Positions 18,075 to 26,728 of a stretch of DNA of 32,456 nt are shown here, piece after piece (the stretch's first letter is position 1; every line of letters starts with the position of its first letter). The stretch comes from Ignavibacteriales bacterium (lineage in GTDB: Bacteria; Bacteroidota; Ignavibacteria; Ignavibacteriales; Ignavibacteriaceae): contig JACPGF010000304.1 of NCBI GenBank assembly GCA_016182615.1, forward strand, positions 1 to 32,456. Direction: 5' to 3'. The translations under genes were made by a program, and so were the position numbers. The notes below the pieces were generated by a model, which saw only the letters and a list, made by a program, of their open reading frames with translations, ran no database searches and was not told the origin of the DNA.

Positions 18075-19280
18075 TTACTCTTTTTCAATTGCAAGGACGG
18101 AAATATCGTCTTCAAATTTTTCATCACCCTTCCAGGCAATAAGCATTTGCTTAAGGGCTTCGATTACCTCGCGCAGTGGTTTAGCGCTATTTACTGATAA
18201 AAACGCGTTGAGCCTGTCAAAACCAAACATTTCGCCTTCAGAATTTACCGCATCAATTACTCCGTCGGAGTAGAGAAAAATGCGGGATCCGGGTGAAAGT
18301 ATAACCATTTCATCATCAAACTCGGTTTCCTTCAATATACCGACAGGCATTCCCTTCGTATTAACGATATGGCCATCACTCCCCGGACGGGTAAGAATCG
18401 GCATCGGATGCCCGGCCCGTGAAAGAAATATTTTTCCTGTCCCCGGTTCAATAGAACCATAGCAAACGGTAAAAAACTGCATCGCATCATTTTCTTTGTA
18501 AAACATGGTGTTTAACCGATCCATCATGTACGATGGACGCTTTGGATCCATCGTATCCGTAAGGATTTCAACGATGTTAAACTGTACAGGCCGCTGCATA
18601 AACCCTAAAAATTTGCTTAACGTGTAAGCAAGCATAGCACTTGCTACTCCATGTCCGGCAACATCAATCTGGTAAAAATCTATGGTGCCAAAATCGGTCT
18701 TACCGAAGTTAAAGATATCACCCGCGACACCACTGGTTGGCATAAATAACCAATCGAAAGCATACCCTTCAATTGATTTCCGTTTATCCGGCAGCAATTC
18801 ACGCTGCAAATAGGCAGCCATATCAATATCATTTTTAACAATCGCGTACGCCCGGTTCAAATCCTGGTTGGCCTTGCGCAAGCGGGCATTATTCTCTTCC
18901 AGCCGTTTTTCCAGTTCAAGAATTCTGTTTCCTGTAGCAATCCTGCACTTCAATTCTGCCGGATGAAAGGGTTTTTTCAGAAAATCATCTGCTCCGGCCT
19001 CAAGGGCTTTCACCACTTCACCGGCTTCGGTATGCGCGGTAATAATTATAATGTAAACATACCGGTCCAAAATTTCGGATCGTATTTTACTGCAAAGTTC
19101 CGGCCCGGTCATTTTGGGCATAACCCAATCGGTTATAAGAAAATTGATCTGGCTTTTACATAAAATATCATACGCTTCACTGCCATCAGTTGCGGCAATG
19201 ACGGTGTGCCCTAAATGTTTAAGGTACGATTCGAGGATAAGCCGGTTTTGGGCTAAATCTTCTGCTATGAGTATATTCAC
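18075..19280 (-). CDS. Response regulator with SpoIIE/RsbU-type PP2C serine phosphatase output
   Basis: REC domain 'MNILIAEDLAQNRLILESYLKHLGHTV...LITDWVMPKMTGPELC...KKPFHPAELKCRI' plus 'GDIFNFGKTDFGTIDFYQIDVAGHGVASAMLAYTLS' and 'LYSDGVIDAVN'. Confidence 0.92.
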   Translation of the reverse strand: MNILIAEDLAQNRLILESYLKHLGHTVIAATDGSEAYDILCKSQINFLITDWVMPKMTGPELCSKIRSEILDRYVYIIIITAHTEAGEVVKALEAGADDFLKKPFHPAELKCRIATGNRILELEKRLEENNARLRKANQDLNRAYAIVKNDIDMAAYLQRELLPDKRKSIEGYAFDWLFMPTSGVAGDIFNFGKTDFGTIDFYQIDVAGHGVASAMLAYTLSKFLGFMQRPVQFNIVEILTDTMDPKRPSYMMDRLNTMFYKENDAMQFFTVCYGSIEPGTGKIFLSRAGHPMPILTRPGSDGHIVNTKGMPVGILKETEFDDEMVILSPGSRIFLYSDGVIDAVNSEGEMFGFDRLNAFLSVNSAKPLREVIEALKQMLIAWKGDEKFEDDISVLAIEKE

Positions 19281-19445
19281 TTTACTCCAAGAATTTTAAG
19301 TGAATATACAAATATTGTGCATTAAATGCTGTGCCGGGAAAGGTATAATTCTATTTTTGGGAATTTGAGCTTTCTATCATTCTCAAGTATGAGAGTCAGG
19401 TTTTTGTTTACCCATAATACTTTACAGATAGCAACTTTTTAGAGC

Positions 19446-19461
19446 TGGCACCCTTTTTGTT
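19446..19461 (+). promoter_or_regulatory. Possible sigma-54-like -24/-12 promoter (TGGCACCCTTTTTGTT)
   Basis: GG-N10-GT spacing close to the consensus TGGCAC-N5-TTGC, about 40 nt upstream of the cytochrome c ATG at 19501; one mismatch at the -12 GC. Confidence 0.35.
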
Positions 19462-19488
19462 GAATTATTCTACAATCTTTCACAAAAA

Positions 19489-19851
19489 GTGTATAAAAAT
19501 ATGAAAAATGTATTCTTGTATTTGTTGGTTGTTGTTACAATCATTGCCCTTTACGGAGTTGCATATGCCGGAATGCCGGAAGAACCGGCCGGAAAAAAGT
19601 TATTTATCGATTCAAAATGTAATATGTGCCATGGTATACAATCCGCGGCAATTGAAACAAAATCAAAGAAAAAAGACATCCCGGATCTTTCCGGAGTTGG
19701 ATCACACAGAAAAGCCGATTTTTTGAAAAAATATCTTCTTAAACAAGAAAAAGTAAATGATAAAAATCATCCGACCAATTTTAAAGGCAGTGATGCTGAC
19801 CTTACAAAACTGGTTGAATGGCTAGGTACTTTAAAAGAAGCAAAAAAATAA
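19489..19851 (+). CDS. Small monoheme cytochrome c
   Basis: Signal peptide, 'GKKLFIDSKCNMCHGI' single CXXCH; likely start ATG 19501. Confidence 0.85.
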   Translation: MYKNMKNVFLYLLVVVTIIALYGVAYAGMPEEPAGKKLFIDSKCNMCHGIQSAAIETKSKKKDIPDLSGVGSHRKADFLKKYLLKQEKVNDKNHPTNFKGSDADLTKLVEWLGTLKEAKK

Positions 19852-19881
19852 TTTTTTATCAAAGGACTTCCCTTATTCACT

Positions 19882-22032
19882 ATGGCAGCTCTCAGTCAAA
19901 ATTCCGCCCTCCCAGATAAATGGTTAGGAACATTATTCCTCTTCCTATTTTTAGTTATAGCGCCTGCAATAAATGCTCAAACAAAAGAAGATTGCATGAG
20001 CTGCCACAGTGACCAAACTTTGACAATGGAAAAAAAGGGGAAGCAAGTTCCCCTTTTTGTTAACGAAAAATCACTTGATAATTCACCGCATAAAAAATTA
20101 AACTGCATTGCATGCCACACGGGATTCGATTTCGAAAATGTGCCCCATAAAGAAATTATTACCCCTGTCAACTGCATGTCCTGTCATAAAAATGCACCTA
20201 TGAAACACCTTTTCCATCCTCAGATGCTTCGTGCAGCCGGTGAAGGCAAAGATGTTAACTGTAAAGGTTGTCATGGAACTCACGATGTAAAGCGGATACA
20301 ACACAATGCAACTGCAGGTTCAGGTATCAGATGCGAAAAATGCCATCAGGAAAACACGCAAAAATATCAGCTATCGGCTCACGCGGCCGCCCGTGCAAAC
20401 AACATTATCGATGCACCGGAATGCCTAACCTGCCATAAAGAACAAATTTCTTTTAAAAGCTTCAAACAAGATACCATTAAGGCAAAAATCGCTCAGGAAA
20501 AACTTTGCCTTTCGTGCCATTTGAACGATCCTGAAGTACGTTCCCGTTTCGCTTTTACCAAATCGTTTATTAACTCATACGAGAACAGCGTTCATGGAAT
20601 GGCACTACGTAAAGGCAACGCTAAAGCCCCGGGCTGCGCGGATTGTCATGATGCTCATCAGGTTTTAAGCAAACAGGACAAAAATTCCAGTGTTTTTAAG
20701 GCAAATATCCCTAAAACCTGCTCAAAGTGCCACGAAAAGGTTGCCCACGATTATGCGACAAGCGTGCATGGTTTGGCAGTTGCAAAAGGCAACTCTGATG
20801 CACCGGTTTGTACAGACTGCCACGGCGAACATAATATTCTTAAACATACAGACCCCAACTCCCCCGTTGCTTTTAAGAATGTTTCAGAACAGGTTTGCGC
20901 AAATTGCCATAACTCGATTCAATTGAATCAAAAATACGGGCTGGCCAGTGAGCGTACGAAGACATTTAATGATTCATATCATGGCCTTGCTTTGCGGGGC
21001 GGTTCGTATGCAGTTGCCAATTGTGCTAGCTGCCACGGTGTTCACGACATTAAAAAATCAAGTGATTCAACTTCAAAAGTTCACAAATCTAATCTTGTAA
21101 AAACCTGCGGCAAGTGCCATCCGGGTGCTAATGAAAACTTTACTGTCGGCTCTATCCATGTAAAATATTCCGAAAAAGAAGAACCGATATTATTCTGGAT
21201 AATTTCCATATACATTTTCCTCATCGGCGGAACAATTGGTGCAATGATGCTGCACAACCTGCTCGATTTTGTTAAAAAGGCAAAAATTAAAAAGATGAAA
21301 CAGCGTGGATTGCTGCCGCATCATCAACACGGGCACCGGTTATATCTCCGTATGAGTAAAAGCGAGAGAATACAGCACTTTTTGTTATTAACCAGTTTCT
21401 TTACGCTTGTACTCACTGGTTTTATGCTCCGTTTCCCGGAGGCGTGGTGGGTGCGCGGTATCCGCGATATTAGCGGCCATGCCTTTGAACTGCGCAGTAT
21501 TCTTCACCGTATTGCTGCCGTTGTTATGGTTGCAGCAAGTTTATATCACGTTTATTATTTAGCGTTCACCCAGCGCGGGAGGCAGTTATTTTTTGACCTT
21601 TTACCACGTTTACAGGATGCAAAAGACGCTATTGGTGTTCTGAAATACAACCTTTCTTTATCAACCGAAAAACCATTACTTGACAGGTTTAGTTATATTG
21701 AAAAAGCAGAATACTGGGCACTTATTTGGGGAACGATTGTAATGACTTTAACGGGTTTTATCCTGTGGTTTGATAATACATTTATAGGATTATTCACAAA
21801 ACTGGGATGGGATATTGCAAGGACAATCCATTATTACGAGGCTTGGCTTGCTTTCCTTTCAATTGTTGTATGGCATTTTTATTTTGTTATGTTTAATCCG
21901 GATATATACCCGATGAGCCTTGCATGGTTCAAGGGCACCATCACCGAGGAGGAAATGGCTGAGGAGCACCCCTTGGAGTTAGAAAGAATTAAAAAACAGT
22001 CCGCTGAAAACGAAGACGAAACAAAAGAATAA
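19882..22032 (+). CDS. Multiheme cytochrome c (13 CXXCH) fused to a membrane cytochrome b-type domain
   Basis: 13 CXXCH motifs counted in the translation; TM anchor 'ILFWIISIYIFLIGGTIGAMML', then a His-containing multi-TM region 'RIQHFLLLTSFFTLVLTGFML...LHRIAAVVMVAASLYHVYYL...WHFYFV'. Confidence 0.9.
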   Translation: MAALSQNSALPDKWLGTLFLFLFLVIAPAINAQTKEDCMSCHSDQTLTMEKKGKQVPLFVNEKSLDNSPHKKLNCIACHTGFDFENVPHKEIITPVNCMSCHKNAPMKHLFHPQMLRAAGEGKDVNCKGCHGTHDVKRIQHNATAGSGIRCEKCHQENTQKYQLSAHAAARANNIIDAPECLTCHKEQISFKSFKQDTIKAKIAQEKLCLSCHLNDPEVRSRFAFTKSFINSYENSVHGMALRKGNAKAPGCADCHDAHQVLSKQDKNSSVFKANIPKTCSKCHEKVAHDYATSVHGLAVAKGNSDAPVCTDCHGEHNILKHTDPNSPVAFKNVSEQVCANCHNSIQLNQKYGLASERTKTFNDSYHGLALRGGSYAVANCASCHGVHDIKKSSDSTSKVHKSNLVKTCGKCHPGANENFTVGSIHVKYSEKEEPILFWIISIYIFLIGGTIGAMMLHNLLDFVKKAKIKKMKQRGLLPHHQHGHRLYLRMSKSERIQHFLLLTSFFTLVLTGFMLRFPEAWWVRGIRDISGHAFELRSILHRIAAVVMVAASLYHVYYLAFTQRGRQLFFDLLPRLQDAKDAIGVLKYNLSLSTEKPLLDRFSYIEKAEYWALIWGTIVMTLTGFILWFDNTFIGLFTKLGWDIARTIHYYEAWLAFLSIVVWHFYFVMFNPDIYPMSLAWFKGTITEEEMAEEHPLELERIKKQSAENEDETKE

Positions 22033-22051
22033 TTAAAAGTTGGTTTATGTT

Positions 22052-22094
22052 GACCGGTATGCGTATTTTCCGAATGAAGCATACCGGTCTTTTT
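22052..22094 (+). terminator. Intrinsic terminator GACCGGTATGC...GCATACCGGTC-TTTTT
   Basis: 11-bp perfect stem followed by TTTTT, immediately after the 13-heme gene. Confidence 0.85.
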
Positions 22095-22200
22095 GTATTT
22101 AGTTTAACTGCATTTCATTCAATTAGTAATAATTTTCCCGGCAGGGAAACGGCAAAATAAACTAACAAGTTCTACATTTTTAGAGTAACTTTCTGAAGGC

Positions 22201-24204
22201 TTGATAATGAGAAAGCTTGTCTTTTTTACACTCCTGATTTTCAGGTTTTTCGCTTATGCACAAGATAATAGCGACTGCCTGTCGTGTCATGATGATAAAA
22301 CAGCAAAAGGAACCCGTAACGGTAAAACAATTTCCATATACATGGATGAAAAGAAGCTCAAAGGTTCAGTGCATGCAAAAAACAAATGTATTGATTGCCA
22401 CGTTGACCTGAAGGATGCCGAATTTCCGCATGATGAGAATCCGAAACGAGCACAATGTGCAACCTGTCACGATGAGGCGTTTAAACTTTATTCTGCCGGA
22501 TTACACGGACGGGCAAAGGCAAAGGGCGACCCCTTGGCTCCCGGCTGCGGTGACTGTCATGGAAACCATGAGATACTTAAGAAAAAAGACCCACGCTCCT
22601 TAACATTTCCACTGAAAGTGCCTTACCTTTGCGGCCGCTGCCATAAAGAAGGAACACCCGTGCAGTTACAGCGCAACATTCCGCAGGATCATATCTTCGA
22701 GAACTATTCCGAAAGTATTCACGGCGAAGGATTGTTAAAAAAAGGGTTGACCGTTTCGGCAACATGCGCATCCTGCCATACGGCGCACCTTGTTTTGCCA
22801 CACACCGATTCCCGTTCGAGCATTGCCCGTAAAAATATCGCGGCAACCTGCACGCAATGCCACATGGGCATAGAGAATGTTCACCGGAAAATTATTCAAG
22901 GCCAGCTCTGGGAAAAAGAAGCTCACGTCCTGCCCGCTTGTGTTGACTGCCATCAACCGCATAAGGCACGAAAAGTATTTTATGATCAGGGAATGGCTGA
23001 TGCCGACTGTATGAAATGCCATGCCAATACGGCACTAATATCATCTAAAGACGGTCACTCTTTATATGTCGATTTTGCCCAGGTTAAAGATTCACGCCAT
23101 GCCAAGATTGCGTGCAGCCAATGCCACTCGGCAGTTAACCCTTCAAAGCTTAGGCCATGTGAAACGATTACCAAGAATGTTGACTGCGCCTCGTGCCATG
23201 CCGCCGTTGGTGAAGAATACAAACTAAGCACGCATGGTAAACTTTTTGCTAAAAATGATGAAAATGCCCCAATTTGTTCTGAATGTCACGGCACACATCA
23301 TGTTCTTGGTAAACGTGACCCGAGATCACCGATTTTTGCCACCAGTATTCCAAAGTTATGCGCGCAGTGCCACCGCCCGGGACAGGCAGCAGCCAAAAGG
23401 ATTAAAAACAAAAAAGATGATATAATATCTGAATACAAAGAAAGTATTCATGGTAAGGGACTGTTAAAAAGCGGTTTAACGGTAACGGCAAAATGTACCG
23501 ACTGCCACACGGCTCACCGTGAGCTGCCAAGTTCGGATCCGCTTTCAAGTGTTAATCCTAAAAACATGGCGGCAACCTGTGGTATCTGCCACAGCGGTAT
23601 CGAAGAAAAATTCTTGAAAAGTGTGCACTCGCCAGATGTGACAAAGACGGATAAAAAACTACCCGGCTGCAACGATTGCCACTCCTCGCACACGATTTCA
23701 CGCACCGATGGTGATAATTTCAAACTCGGGGTTATGTCCTCGTGTGGTAATTGCCATGAAGAAATTGCTAAAACATATTTTGATACATATCATGGCAAGG
23801 TATCGCAGCTTGGTTCTTCAAAAACTGCAAAATGCTACGATTGCCATGGAGCGCATGATATTCTGCCGCCGTCAAATCCGGATTCAAGATTAAGCAGGCA
23901 GAACGTTATAAAAACATGTCAACATTGCCACCCCGGTGCAACAAAAATGTTTGCCGGATATTTAACCCATGCAACACACCATGACCCGCAAAAATACCCC
24001 TGGCTCTTTTGGGTATTCTGGGGAATGACAGGCTTGCTCGTGGGAACATTTATCATTGCCGGTGCCCACACGCTCCTGTGGCTGCCCCGCTCTTTCCAAT
24101 GGAAGAAAAAACTGAAAGAAATTGAAGAGAGGGAAGCCCGCGAAGAATTAGAAGCAGAGCAATCCGAATCACAGGAAAAGAATGAAAACGGAAAGGAGAA
24201 ATAA
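22201..24204 (+). CDS. Membrane-anchored multiheme cytochrome c (19 CXXCH)
   Basis: 19 CXXCH motifs counted; N-terminal signal sequence; C-terminal TM anchor 'YPWLFWVFWGMTGLLVGTFIIAG'; internal duplication. Confidence 0.9.
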   Translation: MIMRKLVFFTLLIFRFFAYAQDNSDCLSCHDDKTAKGTRNGKTISIYMDEKKLKGSVHAKNKCIDCHVDLKDAEFPHDENPKRAQCATCHDEAFKLYSAGLHGRAKAKGDPLAPGCGDCHGNHEILKKKDPRSLTFPLKVPYLCGRCHKEGTPVQLQRNIPQDHIFENYSESIHGEGLLKKGLTVSATCASCHTAHLVLPHTDSRSSIARKNIAATCTQCHMGIENVHRKIIQGQLWEKEAHVLPACVDCHQPHKARKVFYDQGMADADCMKCHANTALISSKDGHSLYVDFAQVKDSRHAKIACSQCHSAVNPSKLRPCETITKNVDCASCHAAVGEEYKLSTHGKLFAKNDENAPICSECHGTHHVLGKRDPRSPIFATSIPKLCAQCHRPGQAAAKRIKNKKDDIISEYKESIHGKGLLKSGLTVTAKCTDCHTAHRELPSSDPLSSVNPKNMAATCGICHSGIEEKFLKSVHSPDVTKTDKKLPGCNDCHSSHTISRTDGDNFKLGVMSSCGNCHEEIAKTYFDTYHGKVSQLGSSKTAKCYDCHGAHDILPPSNPDSRLSRQNVIKTCQHCHPGATKMFAGYLTHATHHDPQKYPWLFWVFWGMTGLLVGTFIIAGAHTLLWLPRSFQWKKKLKEIEEREAREELEAEQSESQEKNENGKEK

Positions 24205-24205
24205 T

Positions 24206-25045
24206 ATGGCCGGAAAACCTAAATTACAGTTTCAGCGTTTCACCCGGATTCAACGGTTATTACATATTCTCATGATTGTTAGTTTTATCAGTCTTGCTTT
24301 AACCGGTATGACTTTAAAATTTGCTTACACCAGTTGGGCGTATTTTCTTTCCCATCTTTTAGGGGGATATCAAACCGCCGGTTACATTCACCGCTTCGCG
24401 GCAGTAATAATGATAAGTGTTTTCACGATTCATATTATTGACGTTGTACGGCTGAAACGGCGCATGTTTCAATCTTGGAAAGCACTGATACTCGGACCTG
24501 ACTCAATGCTTTTTAACAGGAAAGACTGGGATGATTTAAAGGCTTCGTTAAAGTGGTTTGTCGGGAAAGGTGAGCGCCCGGAATACGGAAGATGGACGTA
24601 CTGGGAAAAATTTGACTACTTCGCTGTCTTCTGGGGTATCTTTGTTATCGGTTCTACCGGTGCAACATTATGGTTCCCCGAGTTTTTCACCCGCTTTATT
24701 CCCGGCTGGGTTTTAAACGTTGCTACCATTATCCATAGTGATGAAGCCCTGCTGGCAACCGGTTTTATATTTACCGTGCACTTCTTTAACACCCATCTCC
24801 GTCCGGAAAAATTTCCGATGGACATTGTAATTTTTACCGGGCGGATTCCTTTAGAAGAATTTAAACTTGACCGCCCTGCCGAGTATAAAGCACTTGTTGA
24901 AAGCGGGCAGCTTGAAAAGTTTTTAGTTGAACCATATCAACCGATTGTTATCCGTACCATTAAAATATTCGGCTGGACCGCCCTTTCACTTGGGCTGTTT
25001 ATTGTTGTCTTTATTATATACGCGATGATTTTCGCTTACCGGTAA
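24206..25045 (+). CDS. Cytochrome b/b6-type membrane protein (formate dehydrogenase gamma-like)
   Basis: AAGGAG RBS before ATG 24206; 'RIQRLLHILMIVSFISLALTGMTLKF...IHRFAAVIMISVFTIHIIDVV...FTVHFFNTHLRPEKFPMD'. The ORF track start at 24182 overlaps the upstream gene. Confidence 0.85.
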   Translation: MAGKPKLQFQRFTRIQRLLHILMIVSFISLALTGMTLKFAYTSWAYFLSHLLGGYQTAGYIHRFAAVIMISVFTIHIIDVVRLKRRMFQSWKALILGPDSMLFNRKDWDDLKASLKWFVGKGERPEYGRWTYWEKFDYFAVFWGIFVIGSTGATLWFPEFFTRFIPGWVLNVATIIHSDEALLATGFIFTVHFFNTHLRPEKFPMDIVIFTGRIPLEEFKLDRPAEYKALVESGQLEKFLVEPYQPIVIRTIKIFGWTALSLGLFIVVFIIYAMIFAYR

Positions 25046-25061
25046 CAGAAAAGGAATTATT

Positions 25062-26555
25062 ATGAAAAGAAAGTTTCCCGCAGTTTTCTACAACCCCATT
25101 TCTCTGGCAGGTGCTTCTATAGCCACAGTTTGCGCCGGATTAATTGCTTTTTTAGTTGTTATCGAGTTTTTTGCCCGTGAACACAAACCGTACATGGGAA
25201 TTGTTGCTTTTATCATTCTCCCTGCAATAATGATTTGCGGGCTTATCCTCATCGCGTATGGCGGGTACAGGGATTTCAGAAGAAAAAAGGTCGGAATCGT
25301 GCGCGATATGCACTTCCCCGTTATCGATTTGAACGACCCGGTAAAGAGAAGGGCGGTTACCGTTTTCACGGTCGGGACAATCGTTTTACTTGTTGCCTCG
25401 GCATTCGGCAGTTTTAAAGCATACGAATATACAGACTCCGATGAATTTTGCGGAACAGTCTGCCACTCGGTTATGGAGCCCGAATATACCGCGTACCAAG
25501 GCAGCCCGCATGCTAAAGTGGGGTGCGTCAAGTGTCATATCGGCTCGGGGGCTGATTGGTTTGTCCGAGCTAAAATCTCAGGCTCATACCAGTTATATTC
25601 AGTTGCCTTTAACAAATTTTCACGGCCGATACCAACCCCAGTTGAAAGTTTACGCCCCGCGCAGGGCACTTGCGAGCAATGCCATTCACCCAGCCATTTT
25701 TACGGCGAAAAGAAGTTGACCATTGAGCATTTCCTTTCGGACGAGAAGAACTCGAAATCGGATATGACAATTCTTCTGAAAATTGGCGGTCACGATATCC
25801 GGGGGATTGCTTCCGGTATTCACTGGCATGTCAATCCCGAAACCGAAGTTTGGTATTTCCCTGCGGATACACAACGGCAGCATATACCATATATAAAAAC
25901 CATTTCGAAAAAATCCGGTAAAGAATCTGTCTATCTCGAAAAGGGTTTCCCTTTAGACAAAGTTGACTTCTCTAAACTGCGTAAAATGGACTGTATCGAC
26001 TGCCATAACCGCCCCTCGCACATCTATCATGAACCTGATAAAGCCATTAACAGGCTTATGCAGTACGGTGAAATTGATTCCACTTTACCATACATTAAGA
26101 GTTTGGCCGTTCAGGTACTCGAGGAGAATTACTACTCTAAAAAAGAGGCACTTGAGAAAATCAATCTTAAGGTAAACGATTTCTACAGTAACAATTACGC
26201 AAGCCTCACATCATCTAAAGGCACACAGATTGCCTCTGCCATCAAAGAGATTCAGGCAGTCTATCAGAGAAATTATTTCCCTGAAATGAAAGTAAGCTGG
26301 AGAAAATATCCCAACAACATTGGCCACACCTATTACGATGGCTGTTTCAGGTGTCACGACAATAAACATCAGGAAAAAGCGGGTAAAATTATCTCTGCCG
26401 ATTGTAATCAATGCCATCTAATTATCGAGCAGTCCTCACCGGAAACCGGAAAACAGGTAAACCTGTCCGGTTTAACCTATGTTCATCCCGGTGAATTAAA
26501 CAATAGCATCAAGAACCAAAAGTGCAGCGACTGCCACGGAGTTAAAAAGTACTAA
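25062..26555 (+). CDS. NapC/NirT-like multiheme cytochrome c (6 CXXCH + 1 CX3CH)
   Basis: N-terminal TM segments; CGTVCH, CVKCH, CEQCH, CIDCH, CFRCH, CNQCH, CSDCH. Confidence 0.85.
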   Translation: MKRKFPAVFYNPISLAGASIATVCAGLIAFLVVIEFFAREHKPYMGIVAFIILPAIMICGLILIAYGGYRDFRRKKVGIVRDMHFPVIDLNDPVKRRAVTVFTVGTIVLLVASAFGSFKAYEYTDSDEFCGTVCHSVMEPEYTAYQGSPHAKVGCVKCHIGSGADWFVRAKISGSYQLYSVAFNKFSRPIPTPVESLRPAQGTCEQCHSPSHFYGEKKLTIEHFLSDEKNSKSDMTILLKIGGHDIRGIASGIHWHVNPETEVWYFPADTQRQHIPYIKTISKKSGKESVYLEKGFPLDKVDFSKLRKMDCIDCHNRPSHIYHEPDKAINRLMQYGEIDSTLPYIKSLAVQVLEENYYSKKEALEKINLKVNDFYSNNYASLTSSKGTQIASAIKEIQAVYQRNYFPEMKVSWRKYPNNIGHTYYDGCFRCHDNKHQEKAGKIISADCNQCHLIIEQSSPETGKQVNLSGLTYVHPGELNNSIKNQKCSDCHGVKKY

Positions 26556-26596
26556 GTTTTTTTAGTATTTTGTGCTATATAAAGAATTTTCTTGCT

Positions 26597-26625
26597 GCGG
26601 CACTTTATAGAGAGTAAAGTGCCGC
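26597..26625. terminator. Hairpin GCGGCACTTTA...TAAAGTGCCGC at the end of the cytochrome cluster
   Basis: 11-bp perfect stem 41 nt after the last cytochrome stop; no clear T-tract follows. Confidence 0.5.
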
Positions 26626-26728
26626 TCCGGTTACAAGTAAACGCGCAGCCTTTTTATGCGGCCTTTTCCCGGGTAAAATCAAACGCGGACTGGCAGGAGA
26701 ATTCATTGTCACAATCGATGAAAGACTA

